Source of the DNA: Lanius collurio
Taxonomy: Eukaryota; Chordata; Aves; Passeriformes; Laniidae
Length of the DNA stretch: 64,000 bases
Assembly: GCA_020086605.1 (NCBI GenBank)
Contig: JACBWW010000046.1
Span: forward strand, 4,353,837-4,417,836
Direction of reading: 5' to 3'
Part shown: positions 31,950 through 44,495 of the stretch, one piece after another
Position numbering within the stretch: the first letter of the stretch is position 1
How the letters are laid out: the number at the start of each line of letters is the position of its first letter
Notes under the pieces: model-generated
Seen by the model: the letters and a program-made list of their open reading frames with translations, nothing else
Database searches by the model: none
What the model was told of the DNA's origin: nothing
Made by a program: the position numbers and the translations under genes

Positions 31950-34900
31950 AGAATTTCAAAGCCACAGCATTGGGGGAAATCCAAGCAAGGGTTCTGGATG
32001 GTCACAGTGCAGGGGAGTGGATGCAGAGCACCCGGGCTCAGGTTTCGCAGCTGTGCTGGGAACAGCAGGGATAGGGAGGTGGTGGTGTAGGAAATCACCC
32101 AGAGCAGCATGAAAGGAAAAAGGAAAACCCCTGAGCTGAATCCGTTTGTTGCAGGCTTGTCCAGCACTTCCCTCACATCTCACTCTCCCTCTGGGTGAAA
32201 TTCCAGGATAAGCTGGGTGAACATCAATAGCCAAGTTCCCCATGGGCTGTGCATGGGGACAGTGAAGGAATGAGAGACATCCGACCCCATCCCTGAGCAC
32301 AATCCCCATCCCATTTTCAGCAGCACTTGTGGCCCTGGATCCTTGCCCTTATCTGCCGAGCTTCTCCCCTTTCCCTGAGCCTCTTGGTTATCACTTCGGA
32401 GCAAACCTTCCACTTGACTTAACACTAACCAATGTCCCATCCACACATCTGTAATTCCTTACAAATTAGCCAGGGACTATGTCAGCCTTCCAGCCCTTCC
32501 CCCTTTGGGATCAGAGCTGGGAATGGAGCTGGGGCCCCTCCTGGTGCTCCCACCTCCTCCATGAGGTTCTGGAAAACACCCTTTCTTCCTTCCTCTTCTT
32601 TCCTCTCTCTCTCTTGCTAAAGGGATTTTTTGGGTGTTTCAGTAAGGCAGCATCCCCAGGAACCAACATCCCAGCTCTGCAGAGGTGAGGAGTGTTGCCA
32701 GGTCTGGCATCCCAAAAGATGGAACAGCCTGGCTCTCCAAAGTGGCTCCTGCTGGCCCGAGTAGCAGCCAGCCCCCAGGGCAGGGGTGACCTGTGCTGGG
32801 ACATGAGGGGCAGAGCCACTCTGAGCCCTCCCAGGATCCAGCTCCAGCATCCCTGTGCCTGCCCCATGGATTTCAGCTTAGGAACAGAGCCGTGGGAAGG
32901 CAGATGGATGATGGATTTGTCAGAGGGTTTTCATGAGGAAAACCTTCAAGCAATGGGTTCTGCTTCTGCCATCCCAGCAGTGCAGCCTTCTGAGCAGAGG
33001 CTTCAAATCCTCCTGGAAGCACTCCCATTGTTCAGCAATTCCTCCAGACTCGAGTTGTTAGGGATTCCTTTGTTCTGAGCTTTTCCATTTCCTGCAGCCT
33101 CTCGAGTGCCTGAGCACCGGCCATGGGGTACCTGCATGGAAGCCTTGTTCCTGTGTCGCTGAGTGCTGGAGGTGCTCTGGAGGCTGGGAAAATGAGGAAT
33201 GGTCTGTGATGTTCCAGTGCAGAGAGGCCCTGTGCTGATCCCAGAGTTATTAGGGCTGGCAGGAAGCTCCCCCAGCTCACCTGCTCCACTTTATCCTGCA
33301 CATCAGGCTGGTAAACCATCCCTGTCAGATGTGTGCTTAGCCTTATCCTTGGATATCTCCGGGGAAAGCAATTCCGCAGCGTTCCACTGGCTGAACTCTT
33401 GTCGGAGCTATAAAGGTTTCCCTAATGTTTAACTTTCATTTTCTCCACTGCAACATAACCCCATTATGAGGCTTTGAGCTCCTGGATGGCTCCTTTCCCC
33501 TAAGCCCCATTTCGAGGAGCTGGGAAGGACTGCCATGAACTGACTCCCCCTCGGCTCTGACACAGTTCCAGCCAATTCCCTTTAATTCGAGTTAAGGTAG
33601 GCAGAGTTATGGGATCAGAGCAGGTTTTAAATGGGCTTAGGCAATGCTCAAATGTCCTCTTGTGAGATGAGCTGGGCTGGGGAGCTGCTGTTCCGGCTGT
33701 GCCTCCTCCTGCTGGTGCGGGAACGAGGAGGGAGTGACCCCTCCGAGGGGCAGGTGGGCTACCAGATCCGTGGGAAAGGGTGACAGTGGGGAAATGAGGT
33801 CTCAATGGGATTTGAGGGTCCTGCCTGGGGCTCCATCCCCTCTGACCCCTCTGCACCAGCTCCTCTCCCTGTGGGCATCCACCCTGTCCTGCTACCAGTG
33901 ATTGGAGTGGGTGGGATGTGCAGGGACAGCCCCACATCCTGCCTGGGGAGAGGGGAATTTGCTGGATCCCAGCTCCCTTCCCTCAAAACCCCCTTAGTGG
34001 GCTCTTCCCAGCCCTAGCCCATCCCAGGCTGCCGAGGAGGAGGGAAGGAGCTGCCTGGAGTGGGGATAAGGGGGGAGTGGGGGCTGCACCCCCCAAACTC
34101 ATCCCCTGTGTCAGATGACCTGGGGCAGCTCCTGGGATCCAAACACCGGAGAGAAGAGTCTGGAATGGACCAGGGAAATGAGAAAATTCCAAACTCTCCC
34201 CAGATGAAAAGCAGAGGGGAGAGGGCAAATGAAGCCCTTCCCAATGGCTGCATTTTGACAAGGATCCTCAAACCACTTGGAAACCCTTCCAAGGGAGGAC
34301 AAGGTGGAACTCATGGCATCAACCCCCAGCTATTAACACCACTGCAGGATGAAGTAGGTCGATCCCCCCGCCTGGTCCTGGAGGGGCTGAACTCATTTCC
34401 TGCCATCCCAGAGGTTATCAGAGATGGGGAAAGTGGGATGCAGGGATGGCACAGGGCAGAAACGGTGCTGGAATCCACCAGGTGTGGTTGGAGAAGTGTG
34501 GGAGTGGGGAGCATGGGAAAGCAATGCCAGCAGGGCTGGGAGGGCAATTCTCTCCTTCCACCCACGGGTTCTCTTAAGCCCTCACCTGTCAATCATTCCC
34601 TTATTTCCATGAATCCTAAATCCACTTGCAGCTCCTTTCAATAAAATGGGAACACGCACCTTCCCGGAGTGAAACATATTAGAGCAGTTTGTCACCGCCT
34701 CATCCAGGAGGGATTAATTCCCAAATCATTTCCTGACATGTTTTATCGGCACTTATTAAAGCAGGAGCTGCGTTGGGCAATCCTTGGATAAACGGAGCCA
34801 TAATTTAACACCTCCTCCGTCCTATTAGTGAGGAGCAGGATTTATTTTCTCAGTGAAACTTTAATTATGGAGAACACACGCAGGGGATGGAGGCGGCTGG

Positions 34901-36610
34901 ATCCTGGAGGTAAAGGATGAATCCTGTGGAGCGCCCTGGGGCAAGGCACGGGATCTTCCCAGAGCTGCTGACTCACCTGTGGCTGGCGTGTCTGGCTCCA
35001 GGTCTGCGATGTGACCTTGGGATCTGGGCCTCACAAAGGTTGTTGTGGTGTTGTAGGGAGATGTGGAACACTGGGAATGCCAGGGCTGGCTGGATGCCTG
35101 GCTGCTGTGCCCTGGGGGAGGCTGAGTTCTCCCGGCTCCCCATTGCTGAGCCAGCAACAGGAGAGACTTTCCCAAAGGAAAAGGAGTGTGGCCCCAAATC
35201 CCTGCTCAGCTGAGCAACTCGGAGCTGCCTGGCTTTGAGTTCCCTGGAATCTGGCTGCTTTGTGGCTCACTGGACTGAGAAAACTGGGAAAATCTGTGCT
35301 GCCTCCAGCCCTGCTCCTCCCCGAGGCTGAAATCCTTCCCTCAGCCTCTGCTCTTCCCACTTGCTTTGAGTGTTTCCACTGCAGCTGGGAATTCTGCACA
35401 ATCACCAAGGGTCCAGCACTGCTGGCTCCAGACCCTGCTCAGGTGGCTGTCAGAGGTCTTGGAATCACAGGGATTGGGATTCCAGGTGGTTCCACAGGAG
35501 CATGGCTCCCTGCTCCTGCAGCCTGTGTCCCTGGGGCAGAGCCAGCTGTGATCCCAGCCCGTTGGGATGCTGGAAAACAGCACCAGGGAGGTAGAGAAAC
35601 CCCAGGAACTGACCCAGGGCCTTCTGGAAAAGCTGAATCCCTCCTCCCATGGCGGGAGTTAATGACCCTCCTGGCAAATATCACCGGGAACTTGTCAGGA
35701 ATCCTCACGTTCCCCCAAAGAACTGCCGTGTTCCTGCTCTTTTCCATGAATTTATTTTCAGCTCTGGAAATTGTCTTTTAATTTCTGCAGCTTTGTTCTC
35801 TCTCTAGGGGGTCTGGGGGCTGCCTCCAGCTCCTCAGTCGCATCCTGGTGAGACAGGGATGTGTCCAGTGGCTCTGGGAATGGGGATCAGAATGCAGGCC
35901 CTTGGACCATCTGAGGACCTGTTCCTGCTGTCCTCTCTCCAGGGAAAGCTCTGGGGCACTTGGCACTGGTGCCAAGGGATGCAGGGAAGCTGTCCTTGTG
36001 GGAGGACTGGGATCTGGAGATGCTGAAGCAGCAAGGGGTTGGGATGCTCCTCAAGGATCACTGCAAGCTGCAGAGAGAAACCAGCTGGATTCATCCACTG
36101 CTCCTTCACAGCCACTGCCATTCCAGGCATGGATGGGGACAAATAATAATCCTTTATTAAACTCCAAATACCAGAGCAGTTTGGGGCAGGGAGGGAGTGC
36201 AGAGGGAGGATATGCTGGAACACCTCGGGCTGATGTCATTCCTTGCAGTTGGGAGCAGGAGAAACACAATCCAGTTCTGTTCCCCCCAGCAGAACAAAGG
36301 GGAAAATCCCCAGGGGAAGATTGGGAAAAGGGAAACAACCACAACCAACCCAAAGAACTCCAAACTGAGAGAGGAGAGGGAGAAAAATACAAGAAAGGAA
36401 AAAAAAAAGACCAGACAAACCCATCCCCTTGAGGTGTCCCCTTGGTGTGGAACAGTTTCCCTCTTCCCCCACTTCCCCCAGCCCCAGCCGGGCTCCTGGA
36501 GCCATAAAATCCGAGTTTGTGGTGTGCTCAATCGATTATTCCCTGAACGCCCTGGCTTTGGAGACAGGTAATTCATTTCAGCCCCTCCATGGCTACATGC
36601 AAAGAAAAAA
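31950..36610. other. noncoding DNA, no gene recognised
   Basis: The longest plain stretch in the window, about 4.7 kb. AT-rich islands with TAAT cores lie at 34670-34870 (GGATTAATTCCC, CTTATTAAAGC, CCATAATTTAACACC, TTTAATTATGG) and 35745-35790. An A8 run occurs near 36401. A plus-strand CCTTTATTAAAC at 36152-36163 could be a minus-strand poly(A) signal, but no upstream exon was recognised. Confidence 0.42.
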
Positions 36611-36705
36611 TTCCCCTTTCCCTTTTCCTTTCTTCCCATGCTGCTTCCAGCCCTTTCTCTGCCCCTTTGCTCCCTCCTCCCCCTCTCCCCCCTCTCCGTG
36701 CCCCC
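36611..36705. repeat. pyrimidine-rich tract
   Basis: Nearly pure C/T on the plus strand for about 95 bases (TTCCCCTTTCCCTTTTCC, CTCCCTCCTCCCCCTCTCCC), interrupted by CATGCTGCTTCCAG. It is a polypyrimidine/polypurine low-complexity tract, not a phased tandem repeat. Confidence 0.8.
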
Positions 36706-37089
36706 AGACACAGAGATTCCCAGCGAAAGGTGCGGCCATTCCCACAGTGAAACCCAAGGCAGGTAATGACTTTCTCACCCCATCCATACAGCTCCAGAAA
36801 CTCCTGCCCCTCCAGCTGCATCCCTTTATTTCTGAGAGGCCAGGGGGAGGGGGAATGTGCCAGCCCCCTCCGATTCCCTCTCCTCCAAGGCCTCTCCATA
36901 AAAAATAAAGGAGGAAGATATAAAGGGAGCAAGTGTTTGCGGGGATAGAGTTTCCATGAGGCAGAGTGGTTGGGAAGCAGAGGCTCTTTGGTGTCCGGGA
37001 AGGAGCAGGTTCCTGACATCCCGCTGTGCTCTCCATATGGGATCTGCAGGCAGGACGGCTCGTCTGCTGCTGCCAGCCCTGGGGAAAAC

Positions 37090-37392
37090 ATCATGGAATC
37101 ATCATGGAGTGGTTCATGTTGGAAAAGACCTCAAAGTTCATCTCATTCCCACTCCCTGCCACGGGCAGGGACACCTTCCACTATCCCAGGTTGCTCCAAG
37201 CCCTGTCCGACCTGGCCCTGGGCACTTTCAGGGATGGGGCAGCCACAGCTTCTCTGGGCACCCTGTGCCAGAGCCTCAGCACCCTCATGGGGGGATTTCC
37301 TTCCCATGTCCCATCTAAATGTCCTCTTTCAGTTTAAAACCATTCCCCTTTCCCTATGACTGTCTGCCATGTAAAAAGTTGCTCTCCAAGGA
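37090..37392 (-). repeat. CR1 LINE 3' fragment (type A), the longest type A copy
   Basis: The 3' end is at the left: CATCATGGAATCATCATGGAG (degenerate terminal octamers), ATGTTGGAAAAGACCTCAAA, GGCAGGGACACCTTCCACTA, CAGGGATGGGGCAGCCACAG. It retains more 5' sequence than most: CCTCTTTCAGTTTAAAACC, CCCTATGACTGTCTGCC, AAAAAGTTGCTCTCCAAGG. These match the expected order upstream of the commonly retained tail. Confidence 0.92.
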
Positions 37393-39959
37393 GAAAGCAG
37401 GAGCTGGATTGGGTTCCCACTGGAGTTGGGTCACTTCCCCAGGAAGCCCCAGCTTCCCGAGTCACAGTGCTGGGCCCAGCTCAGCCCAGCTCCAGTTGCT
37501 GTGTCCAGCTTTGTGCTGGCTGCTCTCCCTGCCCTTGGAACAGCCACACCTTGGAGCCAACATCTGGAACGGGGAGAACCGGGCTCAGGGCTGGGCAGCT
37601 GGAAGGGAAGAGCAAGGTTTGTTGAGATCTCTTCTGCTCCAGCTACCTGGGAGAATTGGAGCTCTGGCAGAACCTCAGGGCTCCTCTCTTCCCTCACCAA
37701 GCAGGGTCACGTCCAAGGGCTGCTCCTGACCCTGATCCTGAGCCTGGGACTGGGACAGGCTGGGATCAGACACTCCAGCGAGCAGGGGCAGCGCTGGGAC
37801 ACCCCGGTCCCTGTTCCCAGTCCTCCATCGCTCCCTGTAATGATCTTTGCAGAGCTCTGGAGATCCGAGTGCGGATGAGCAGCTTTGAAGGGCTTTGGAA
37901 CATGATTTATGGGATTACACCTGAGCTCACCTGACTCCACAAGGGTTTTCATCCTCCTGTGCGCTGGCTGCCCGGGAAAAGAGGAGATTACCCAGCACTG
38001 ACAGCTTTGCTGGCAAACCCTCCAGCAGTGGAAGGCTCTTCCATGAAAACAGGGGGTGCAGGTGCTGCCAGCCCACAGCCCTGGGCTGGGAATTCAAGCA
38101 TGAGCATCCTTCTATCCAGGTGATCCAGGGGCAGCAGGAACATTTTGAGCCACAAGCCCTAAATATATTTTGTGGTATTTCAGGGCAAGGTCAAAGCTCG
38201 TCTGTGCCCCCTCCCCACTCTGGCTACTCCCACCATTCGCTGTCCTCCAAAGGACTGCTCCAGGATCAAAGCCTGCCTGACCCTTTCCCATGTGCTCCAC
38301 TTTTCCATATTCTCCACTCTGCTCCGGCAGCCCCTCGGCTGCTCCCAGCCCTGGATCACTGTCACAGACCTCTCATCTCCCAAAAAAAACCAACAAAGCT
38401 GGGCCAGAGGAGCAGCTGCAGTCCCAGTTGAACTGGGAATGAGGAGCCCATGGCAGACCTGGAAGCAGCATTCCTGTTTCCCAGCACTCAGTGGAGCTGG
38501 GAGGAGCCATAGGCGAAGCTGGGATGGCTCTGCAAGGCTCAGTGACCGCTTGGCTTTGAAGGATCTCCAGCCTCTGCTGCTCAGGAGCCATCCCAGCTCC
38601 TGCTGGGTTTCCTGACGGACTCTGCAAGACTCTTGTGCGCTCCTGAGAATCTGCAGCAGCTCTGCCCGAGGCGAATTCCCACTCAGCTAAACGGGGATGC
38701 TGAGGAAGGAGCTGGCACCCTCTGAAGAAGCCCCTGAAGAAAAAAGGAACGTTTTTGACAGTTCTGAGGATGCCTGGCTCCCACACACCGCTCCTTCTTA
38801 TTAGCTTTGAAACATATTTAATCTGGAGGATTCATTTTATTCCTGCAGAAATCCCGCCTGTGTGGGGAGAACTGGGCCATTCCCACCACTGAGGATCCCT
38901 GTCCCCCCTACACACCACGGACATCTGCCATGTCCACGTGGGAGGAGCTGTGGCTCTGGCTCTGCCCACTGCAATGTGTGGGTCACACTCAGCATTCCTT
39001 GTCCTTTGTGGGGGAAAGGAGTGGGAACTCCCTTCTGGCAGCAGTGAAAACTGGATCAGCGTCGAGCTCAGGGAATAAATCCCATTGTGGAACTCACTCA
39101 AGACTTTCCTACTCCCAGCAGTTCCCAGTTCCTGACATGGAGCAGGGCTTGCATTGACTGGAATGAGGACAGGTCTGTGGGTTCCCCATGGCTGTGTCCT
39201 TTCTGGAGGGGGTGGGTCTGTTTTCCAATGGGATCAGTTAAACTCCAGTGTGGACCCCAAACTCTGACTCCTACAAGGACCAAAGTGGGTTGAGCTGCTT
39301 CCACTTTATTTTCTCTAACACTGTGCATTTTCTCTACCAGCTGCACACAACAAAAGCACTAACAAGGCAAAGGAAAACAGCTTGGTGGTTTCAGGAAACG
39401 GAATTTCCTATTCCCTGGATGGAGCTTGGACCTGGGCCTCAGCTTGGGCCGCAGCACCTTCTTTGCAGTGACCTGTGTGACGGCTCTGCCCGGCTGTGGG
39501 ATCCCCTCTTGCCATCCCACACAGTTCCATGTCCCTGGCTCCCAACCACCAGCCTGGATCCGCTGCTGCCAGCGAGCCGGGATGCTCAGCTCGGCGTGGC
39601 TCTGCTCGGCTCAGCTCAGCTCGCTTCTTTCAATGGTAATTTCCCGTGAGGAGCTCCCAGCTCTCCCATTTCTCTTCCCTTTGGCTCAGACTTGCAAATG
39701 ACAAATTAGGCTTCTGCCTCCAATTCCAGCTTCCCTGGCATCCTCCATCGGCACAGAAAGCAGCAGGATCTGAGCAGGCAGCGGGAGGTCGGCGTCTCCT
39801 CTGCTCTGGCTCCCTCCCCCTGCCTTAATTGCAGCCTAACGTGGGTTTGAGGTGTATTAAACACACAAATTATCCTACAAAGCCTCGGGAAGTGCTGCTT
39901 CCCCAGGCCTCTAATGGGAGCTGACGGAGCAGCCAGAGGAGCTGTTAGCAGCATGGCTT
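37393..39959. other. noncoding DNA, no gene recognised
   Basis: GC-moderate unique sequence with overlapping open frames on both strands and no recognised domain. A short (CTCGG/CTCAG) motif cluster at 39589-39622 (GCTCGGC, GCTCAGCTCAGCTC) is a small local repeat. Confidence 0.42.
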
Positions 39960-40300
39960 TGTCTGGAATGGCCCTGGCGAGTGGTCCCGCGCGGGGCTGG
40001 CACCGGGGCTGGCACCGAGGCTGGCACCGGGGCTGGCACCGGGGCTGGCACCGCTCAGCCACCGCGTCCCCCCCGGTCCCCGCCATGGTCCCCCCGCGCC
40101 GGGGCATCGCGGAGAACCGGAGGCTCTTGGCAAAGGCTCCCGCAGCTGCACCTGCGCTGCCGCTGGAGCGCTGCTGATGGATTGGAGGGAGTTCAGAGGA
40201 GAAGCAGGAACACAATCAAGGAGCTGCAGGGCAGGATTTGTACGGCGACTTTAAAGGGGCGGCGTGACGGCAACGAGAACAAGCACTCGAGCACGCCGAG
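39960..40300. promoter_or_regulatory. candidate CpG island
   Basis: About 32 CpGs in 340 bases by eye, against a CpG-poor background. It includes a GC-box-like GGGGCGGCGTGACGG at 40256-40270 and a TTTAAAG just upstream of it. It begins in the 12-bp repeat (39993-40052). The plus frame through it (MALSGMALASG, then GWHR repeats, then MVPPRRG) and the minus frame (CQPR repeats) match nothing I recognise. It could be the promoter or first exon of a gene outside my reach, or simply GC-rich repeat-driven DNA. Confidence 0.4.
39993..40052. repeat. 12-bp tandem repeat, five exact-length copies
   Basis: GGGGCTGGCACC repeated at 39993, 40005, 40017 (one change, GAGG), 40029 and 40041. Since 12 is divisible by 3 it reads as GWHR five times on plus and CQPR on minus without a frame change. 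Each unit carries a CpG at the unit junction. Confidence 0.97.
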
Positions 40301-42270
40301 GTTTAATCTCGGGCTCAGACAAAGCTGACGCGGACCAGGAGCAGATTGAACCCCCTCACGAGGGAAAATCCACCTCCACCCACAACGGGAGTGATGAAGA
40401 TCCACCAGGAGCCTCCTCCAGGAGCGATGGAGAGCCATCGGGAGCCTCCTGCAGGCTCAAACGCTGAGGAGGGAGGGTGGGAGAGCAAGGGAGGTGTTGG
40501 GGTCAGCCCACGGGCTGTAAGGAGTGATGGAAAAGCATGGGAATGAGCCCAGGAAAACACAGGCTGAGCAGCAGGGAAATGTTGCCAGCAGGGCAGCACA
40601 GGGATCATGGAATGTCACCATCCTGGAGCAGGAGGGACAAACTGGGGTGTCCCACCCCGAGTTTGATCATTCCACTCCCAGCTCTGCTCCCAGCCTGCTC
40701 TCCAAGGACGATGAAGCCCGACAGCCTAAATAAAGCCCAGCCTAACACAGGTGAAGGCACTGAGAGGAACTGAGGTTTGTAGGGAAAATCTGCTCTCCGT
40801 GGCTCAGTGAGGGGCAGCCACTCTCTGGATGTCCATGGAAGCAGACTTGGAATGTTCTACCCAACAAGAGAACCCAACAAAGCAGGGGAAATGGGGGAAA
40901 AAAGCCTCATTTTCCCAGCTCTTTCATCTCCAGCCTCACTAAGGACTGAGGGGGAAAGATAAATGTGGATCCAGGCAGAAGGATCAGGGCACAGCTCAGG
41001 GCTGCAGGAAGATTTAGAGCCTTGAAGTCCAAAGGCAGGGCTGGATCATCACATGAGGGAAGAAAAATCCCTGGGAGTGGAGATCACGTTAAACAATGTG
41101 TTGTAATAAGTGTTTTATGCTTTAGAGGAGGAGAGAGAACAGTGAAATCCCCTGTAAGAGCTAATTACTGCAAATTCCTTTTCAATAAAACAAGACCAAA
41201 AAATCCTCTCTTAACGGAAAAATCCATTTAAGGCTCAGCTGAGGTAACCTCAGTTCACGTCCTGGAGCAGCGTTCCTGGGAGTCAAACAGGATTTCACTG
41301 GAGCTTGGCATGACCAGCCCAGCCCCCCAGGGAGCCCAGGTGTTGGGGTGAAGGTCTGCAGAGAGAATGTGATCCCTGGACACCAAAATCCCAGGGGAAA
41401 GTCTTTATTGTGCTGGGGGCCATGTGGAAAGTCAGCATAAACATCTTTGGGAGGATGTGGCAGGGATTTTGGGAATGGAAATGGCAGGAACTTGAAGACA
41501 TCTCAGCTCTGGGGGCCAGGTGAGCTTGTCCTGGCACCTGGAGATCCCTGTGGCACCTCCCCAGCAGGTCTAGGCACTGGTGACGTGTGACCACAGGAAG
41601 GGACAGTAGGATGTCTCCAGCCCCCACTGCTGCCTCCCCCAGCCCCACACAACCTCTGTTGCCTCTCCCAGTCCAACCCAATTAAAATAAAATAAAGCCC
41701 TGGATTGGGAGAGGTTTTGCCTCTGTCCCTGACACTCCGAATTTCCTGCCATTTGGAGTGGGGCCACTTTGGTGGATTTCTTGTACATGGGAGCAACAGA
41801 TTGAATTACACCAGTGTCCAGTGCTGAGCAGAGAGACATTTCTTTTCCACATGTTCCTGCAGCTGCGTGACCCCAGGAAACCCAGCGGTGGGGTCTGTCT
41901 TGGAGACAAATAAGGATTGTTTTGTGTCCGTGTGGAAATGCTCCCTCCCCCTCGGCTCCCCCCGTGTGTGGGAGTGTGGACAGGGGGGGATCATTCCCCA
42001 CCAGACACGATCACATCCCAAACAGCACAAACTCAGGATATTTCTCCACCACAAACCCACAGGAGCTCAGAAGCCCCCAGCCAGGAGAGCTGCGGCTGCC
42101 CAGGGAACGGCTGGGAGGCGGCTGGCAGGGGACAAATCCACAGCTGGATGGGATTGCCATGGATTGCTCCATGTGGTGATGGAGCCACGGCTCCCCTCCC
42201 CACCACCAGCCTGTCCCAACACTGCCCAAATGTGGGGCTGGAAGAGGGGGGACAGGAAAAGAGGCGATGG
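40301..42270. other. noncoding DNA, no gene recognised
   Basis: Unique sequence. 41095-41230 is AT-rich (TGTAATAAGTG, GCTAATTACTGC, CAATAAAACAAG). Plus-strand CTTTATTG at 41402-41409 and ATTAAAATAAAATAAAGCC at 41680-41698 are possible poly(A) signals on minus and plus respectively, with no supporting exon seen. Confidence 0.4.
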
Positions 42271-42392
42271 AGGATGCTCCTGTCAGTGGGATGCTGTGTT
42301 CAGTGGGATGCTCTTAGGAGCAGGATGCTCCTGGCTATGGGATGCTCCTGGCTGTGGGATGCCCTGGGCAGTGGGATACTGGTGGCAGTGAC
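42271..42392. repeat. degenerate ~18-bp tandem repeat
   Basis: Successive units such as GGGATGCTCCTGGCTATG, GGATGCTCCTGGCTGTG, GGATGCCCTGGGCAGTG and GGATACTGGTGGCAGTG. About seven diverged copies. Confidence 0.85.
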
Positions 42393-42577
42393 ATCCCTGA
42401 ACCCTCCCTGCCCAGTACCTCAGTGCTGATAAGATCTGGGGCTTTCAGGAAAATAAAAGCAGGGTGAAATGGATTTCCTTTTTTCACCTGTTTTGTTTTA
42501 AAGAAAACTGTAGGGTAAAGAGAACAGTTTGTATGGTAGGAACTTTTTGGATGTGGAGCATCACTACCCAAAGGCAT

Positions 42578-42710
42578 CCTTCCCAACCAGCCCTCCCATC
42601 CTTCCCAACCAGCCCTCCCATCCTTCCCAATCATCTCTCCCATCTTTCCCAACCAGGTCTCCCATCCTTCCTAACCAGCTCTCTCATCCTTCTCAACCAG
42701 CTCTCCCAGC
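42578..42710. repeat. 22-bp tandem repeat, about six copies
   Basis: Unit CCTTCCCAACCAGCCCTCCC plus AT. The first two copies are near identical and later ones are diverged (CCTTCCCAATCATCTCTCC, CCTTCTCAACCAGCTCTCC). Reading frames through it are repeat artefacts. Confidence 0.94.
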
Positions 42711-43613
42711 TGGCGGCTGGAATCCAGATCTCCAACAGCTCATTTCCTGAGCAGCAACTCAGACAAAGCCCAGGGAAGCCTGGGGCAGGGCCTGGAGCCT
42801 CCCTGGGAATCAAACACTGCTGGACTCCAGTGCTGGCTCTGGGGTGATGCCAGGTCAAGGAGCACCGGTGCCCTCGGGTCCTGTTCCCACATCGCCGGAG
42901 GTGCGAGCTCCGGCTAAAGCTCCTTAGCCCTGTGGGGATCCAGCAGCATCCAACGGCATCCGAGGCACCCACAGCATCGCCACTGAGATCAGGGAGGCCG
43001 ATGGGATCCCCAGGGACCGTGGCTGAGCAGGATGAGGAGAGGAGGGAACCTCTGGCTGGATAAGGAGCTGAGCTGCTCCACATCCTGGGAGTCCGAGGCT
43101 GTGGGATCAGCTGCTGAGCCCCGGGAGCTGCCGAAGGAGGAGCCTCTGGCTGTGCTATCCCTGGCACAGAACTTGCAGCGTGTCTATAAATAGGAGTTTT
43201 AAGCACAGCAATTAATCACGGAGTGCTACTGTCCATGGGCTGGGCTGGCTTTAGCAGGGGATGCAAGTCCAGTATTCCCTGGATTTGCCAACCCAGCCTC
43301 CCCGGACAGACAGGGCTCTGAGGCTCCCTCCAAATGGCACTTGGAGGCTGCAGAGCGAGCTTGGGCTGCTGTGGTTTAACAGGTGACCAGGCACTGGCTG
43401 AGGGGCTGCGGGTGGCAGCCAAAGACACCGTGGTGTCACCAGCATGTGTGACCCTCTTGGGCTGGCATTGGCAACGGGGGCAGCACAGATTCATTGGCAT
43501 TGGCAGCTGAGGAGCAGGAGGATCACAGGCAGTGTCAGCCTGTGGAGATCCATCCTCTCCCAGCCTGGAAAGGGCTCATCACCCACTGTGAGCCCCTAGA
43601 AACACTGGAACAG
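42711..43613. other. noncoding DNA, no feature recognised
   Basis: GC-rich unique sequence. A small cluster of CAGCATCC/GGCATCC words lies at 42942-42978. No gene recognised. Confidence 0.45.
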
Positions 43614-43858
43614 CCTTAAACTTAAGGAGGAGGGATGTAGATGGGATATTAGGAAGGAATTCTTCCCTGTGAGGCTGAGGAGGCGCTGGAACAGACTGTC
43701 CAGAGAAGCTGTGGCTGCCCCAGGACCCCTGGAAGTGTCCAAGGCCGGGTTGGATGGGGTTTGAAGCACCCTGGGATAGTGGAAGGTGTCCCTGCCTGTG
43801 GCAGGGGGTGGATTGGATGGGATTTAAGGTCACTTCCAAGCTAAACCATCCGTGTGTC
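43614..43858 (+). repeat. CR1 LINE 3' fragment (type A)
   Basis: Runs from CTTAAACTTAAGGAGGAGGG through ATGGGATATTAGGAAGGAAT, GAGAAGCTGTGGCTGCCCC, GGTTGGATGGGGTTTGAAGC, GGCAGGGGGTGGATTGGATG, to TTCCAAGCTAAACCATCC. The 3' end is at the right. A minus-strand sister lies 1.15 kb downstream at 45008. Confidence 0.9.
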
Positions 43859-43989
43859 CAGGTGTCCCTCACCCCTAAGTTCCCTGAAAGTCACAGCCCT
43901 TTTTCCGAGCCTGGACCCACGGATATCCACCCCTTTTTTCCTTGAACAAGGAAGGCTGAGTCCTTGCCCCTAATCGAAGTGGGGGTAGT

Positions 43990-44495
43990 GTCCCCCCTGC
44001 ATTCAGCCCTCGGCTGCGTTTGGGGGAGCTGAGCGAGCCCCTCCCGGCCGTGCTCAGGAGAGGTCGGGGGGAGCCTCTCCCGGTGGCGGGGCCGTGCTGG
44101 GTCTGTCCTGCTGCGAAGTCACTTTTAGCTGCGGGTCCAGGCAGGGCCATATTGGGTTCAGTCTGTTGTGCAAAACACTCCGAGGCGCTCGCAATCTGTG
44201 CTCCCCCGCCTGACGAGAAATGCTAATTGTGTGCGAAAGAGCTGCCAAGAGCCCGCAGTATTCCCGGGAAGGGGGGTTGTTGGGATTGCTCCCATTGTTC
44301 TGGCAGCTGCAGCGCAGCCAAGCCGGGCTGGGCACGGGAGCAGGGCAAGGGGCGAGCGGCTCTCCCTGCCCGGAGCTCGCCCATGGCAGGGGATGGGATC
44401 AGCGATCGCTGGCCTTTCCCACCGGGATGGATCCCGCCTGCGCTGTGGGGGAAGGGCGGGCACAGCGTTCCTGCTTGGGCTGAAAGTGTCGGGTT
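43990..44495. promoter_or_regulatory. candidate CpG island
   Basis: About 33 CpGs in roughly 500 bases by eye. It is unique, not tandem, and is interrupted by AT-containing words (GCTAATTGTGTGCG at 44222-44235; CCATATTGGG at 44147-44156, one base from a CArG box). It ends in GGGTTTGCATAAAATATG (44491-44508), which holds an octamer-like TTTGCATA and a TATA-like stretch. A polypyrimidine-CAG (TTCTTCTCCCTTCAG, 44518-44532) that could serve as a splice acceptor follows. I recognise no protein. Confidence 0.38.

Noticed and set aside
39706..40215. Minus-strand frame with CQPR repeats, and its plus-strand GWHR partner
   Set aside because: Both come from the 12-bp repeat in CpG-rich DNA. Flanking residues match no family I know. 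Kept only as a CpG-island observation.
40600..40670. ATCATGGAATGTCACCATCC resembling a CR1 3' tip
   Set aside because: The expected GGTTTGGGTTGGAAGG and CACCTTCCACTATCCC blocks do not follow.
41399..41796. Possible minus-strand terminal exon with CAATAAAG poly(A) signal
   Set aside because: AATAAA-type words are common in this window. The upstream minus-strand frame is not recognisable and no splice support can be seen.
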